A DNA stretch of 64,000 bases from Macrocystis pyrifera (lineage: Eukaryota > Sar > Phaeophyceae > Laminariales > Laminariaceae). The notes under the pieces were generated by a model. The model had not been told where the DNA came from and searched no databases. It saw only the letters and a list, made by a program, of their open reading frames with translations. Numbering within the stretch: position 1 is the first letter of the stretch; each line of letters opens with the position of its first letter. Below are positions 63,701 through 64,000 of this stretch, piece after piece. The stretch covers positions 13,261,468 through 13,325,467 of the forward strand of contig JASSKH010000002.1 of assembly GCA_031763025.1 (NCBI GenBank), in the 5' to 3' direction. A program made the translations under genes and the position numbers.

Positions 63701-64000
63701 TCGTAATTCTGCTCCAGCTTCGAAATTTCACAGATTTGTAGTGTGGCAAGGCAATTATGGGTTTCTTGGTGCACTCCCGTGAGTGTCACGGAGCGATAGC
63801 TGTTTCCGTGCCCCCCTTCGAGGCTGACCTCGTCGCTCAAGTTTAAAAATGTGGTTCCAGGCGCATAAGACTGCTTTTTCTTGTACTGTAATCATGTTTT
63901 TTTTCTGCTGGAGAACGAGAAGAGAGGGGTACATCACAACATGCTGTACACTAATCGGCTCGCGGGCTCTCGCTTGCGCCGGTAGAAATACGCCAGAGTA
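63700..64000. other. Unassigned window end with a 59-codon minus ORF
   Basis: From an ATG at 63,934 the minus frame begins MYPSLLVLQQKKNMITVQEK and ends Arg-rich. Its composition is protein-like but it is too short to judge. Confidence 0.25.

Overview
The window reads as nuclear DNA of a repeat-rich eukaryote, most likely a protist or alga, though I cannot place it further. The evidence is GT-AG-type splice signals, TATA boxes of the TATAAATA type, AATAAA poly(A) signals, long trinucleotide and tetranucleotide tracts, and no dense gene layout. No complete, confidently named host gene is visible. Nearly all of the 64 kb can be assigned to repeat families by comparing parts of the window with each other, and most long open frames are by-products of simple repeats.

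Layout. 1-5.05 kb: a MITE end, a higher-order minisatellite and three short tandem arrays, then a possible first-exon fragment. 5.05-8.81 kb: copy A of an element with a zinc-finger-like exon, a repeat-filled intron and an OTU-protease-like exon; it ends in a hairpin and a TACAAGG terminus. 9.2-10.24 kb: a 165-bp tandem repeat plus a GTCCC minisatellite. 10.4-11.93 kb: an element that is mostly two long inverted arms. 12.1-14.9 kb: a lone repeat head and a few unassigned small ORFs. 15.0-19.9 kb: the 165-bp array again, split by a 2.04-kb element with a USP-like protease ORF. 19.9-26.7 kb: a 190-bp repeat array and 1.2-kb tandem units, each with a short conserved minus-strand ORF. 27-35 kb: an intact 105-bp MITE inside a 145-bp-period array, simple repeats, and the longest low-repeat stretch (28.8-33.9 kb) with a few weak ORFs. 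35-49.1 kb: a mosaic in which families found on the left reappear on the right. It includes a 2.15-kb element with 600-bp terminal inverted repeats and a 0.9-kb pair of inverted copies 10 kb apart. 49.15-52.73 kb: a 276-bp TATG tract and copy B of the OTU element. 53-64 kb: second copies of the inverted-arm, MITE, 145-bp, 480-bp, USP-like, 190-bp and 1.2-kb families.

The main biological points are these. Two unrelated repeat families carry sequences resembling two different deubiquitinase folds, OTU and USP. Four dispersed copies from at least two families share one TATA-plus-downstream core promoter. A short near-palindrome, TACCWGGTA, is far commoner than chance and in one paralogue comparison looks like a clean five-base insertion. 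Protein assignments rest on motif recognition by eye and need profile searches.
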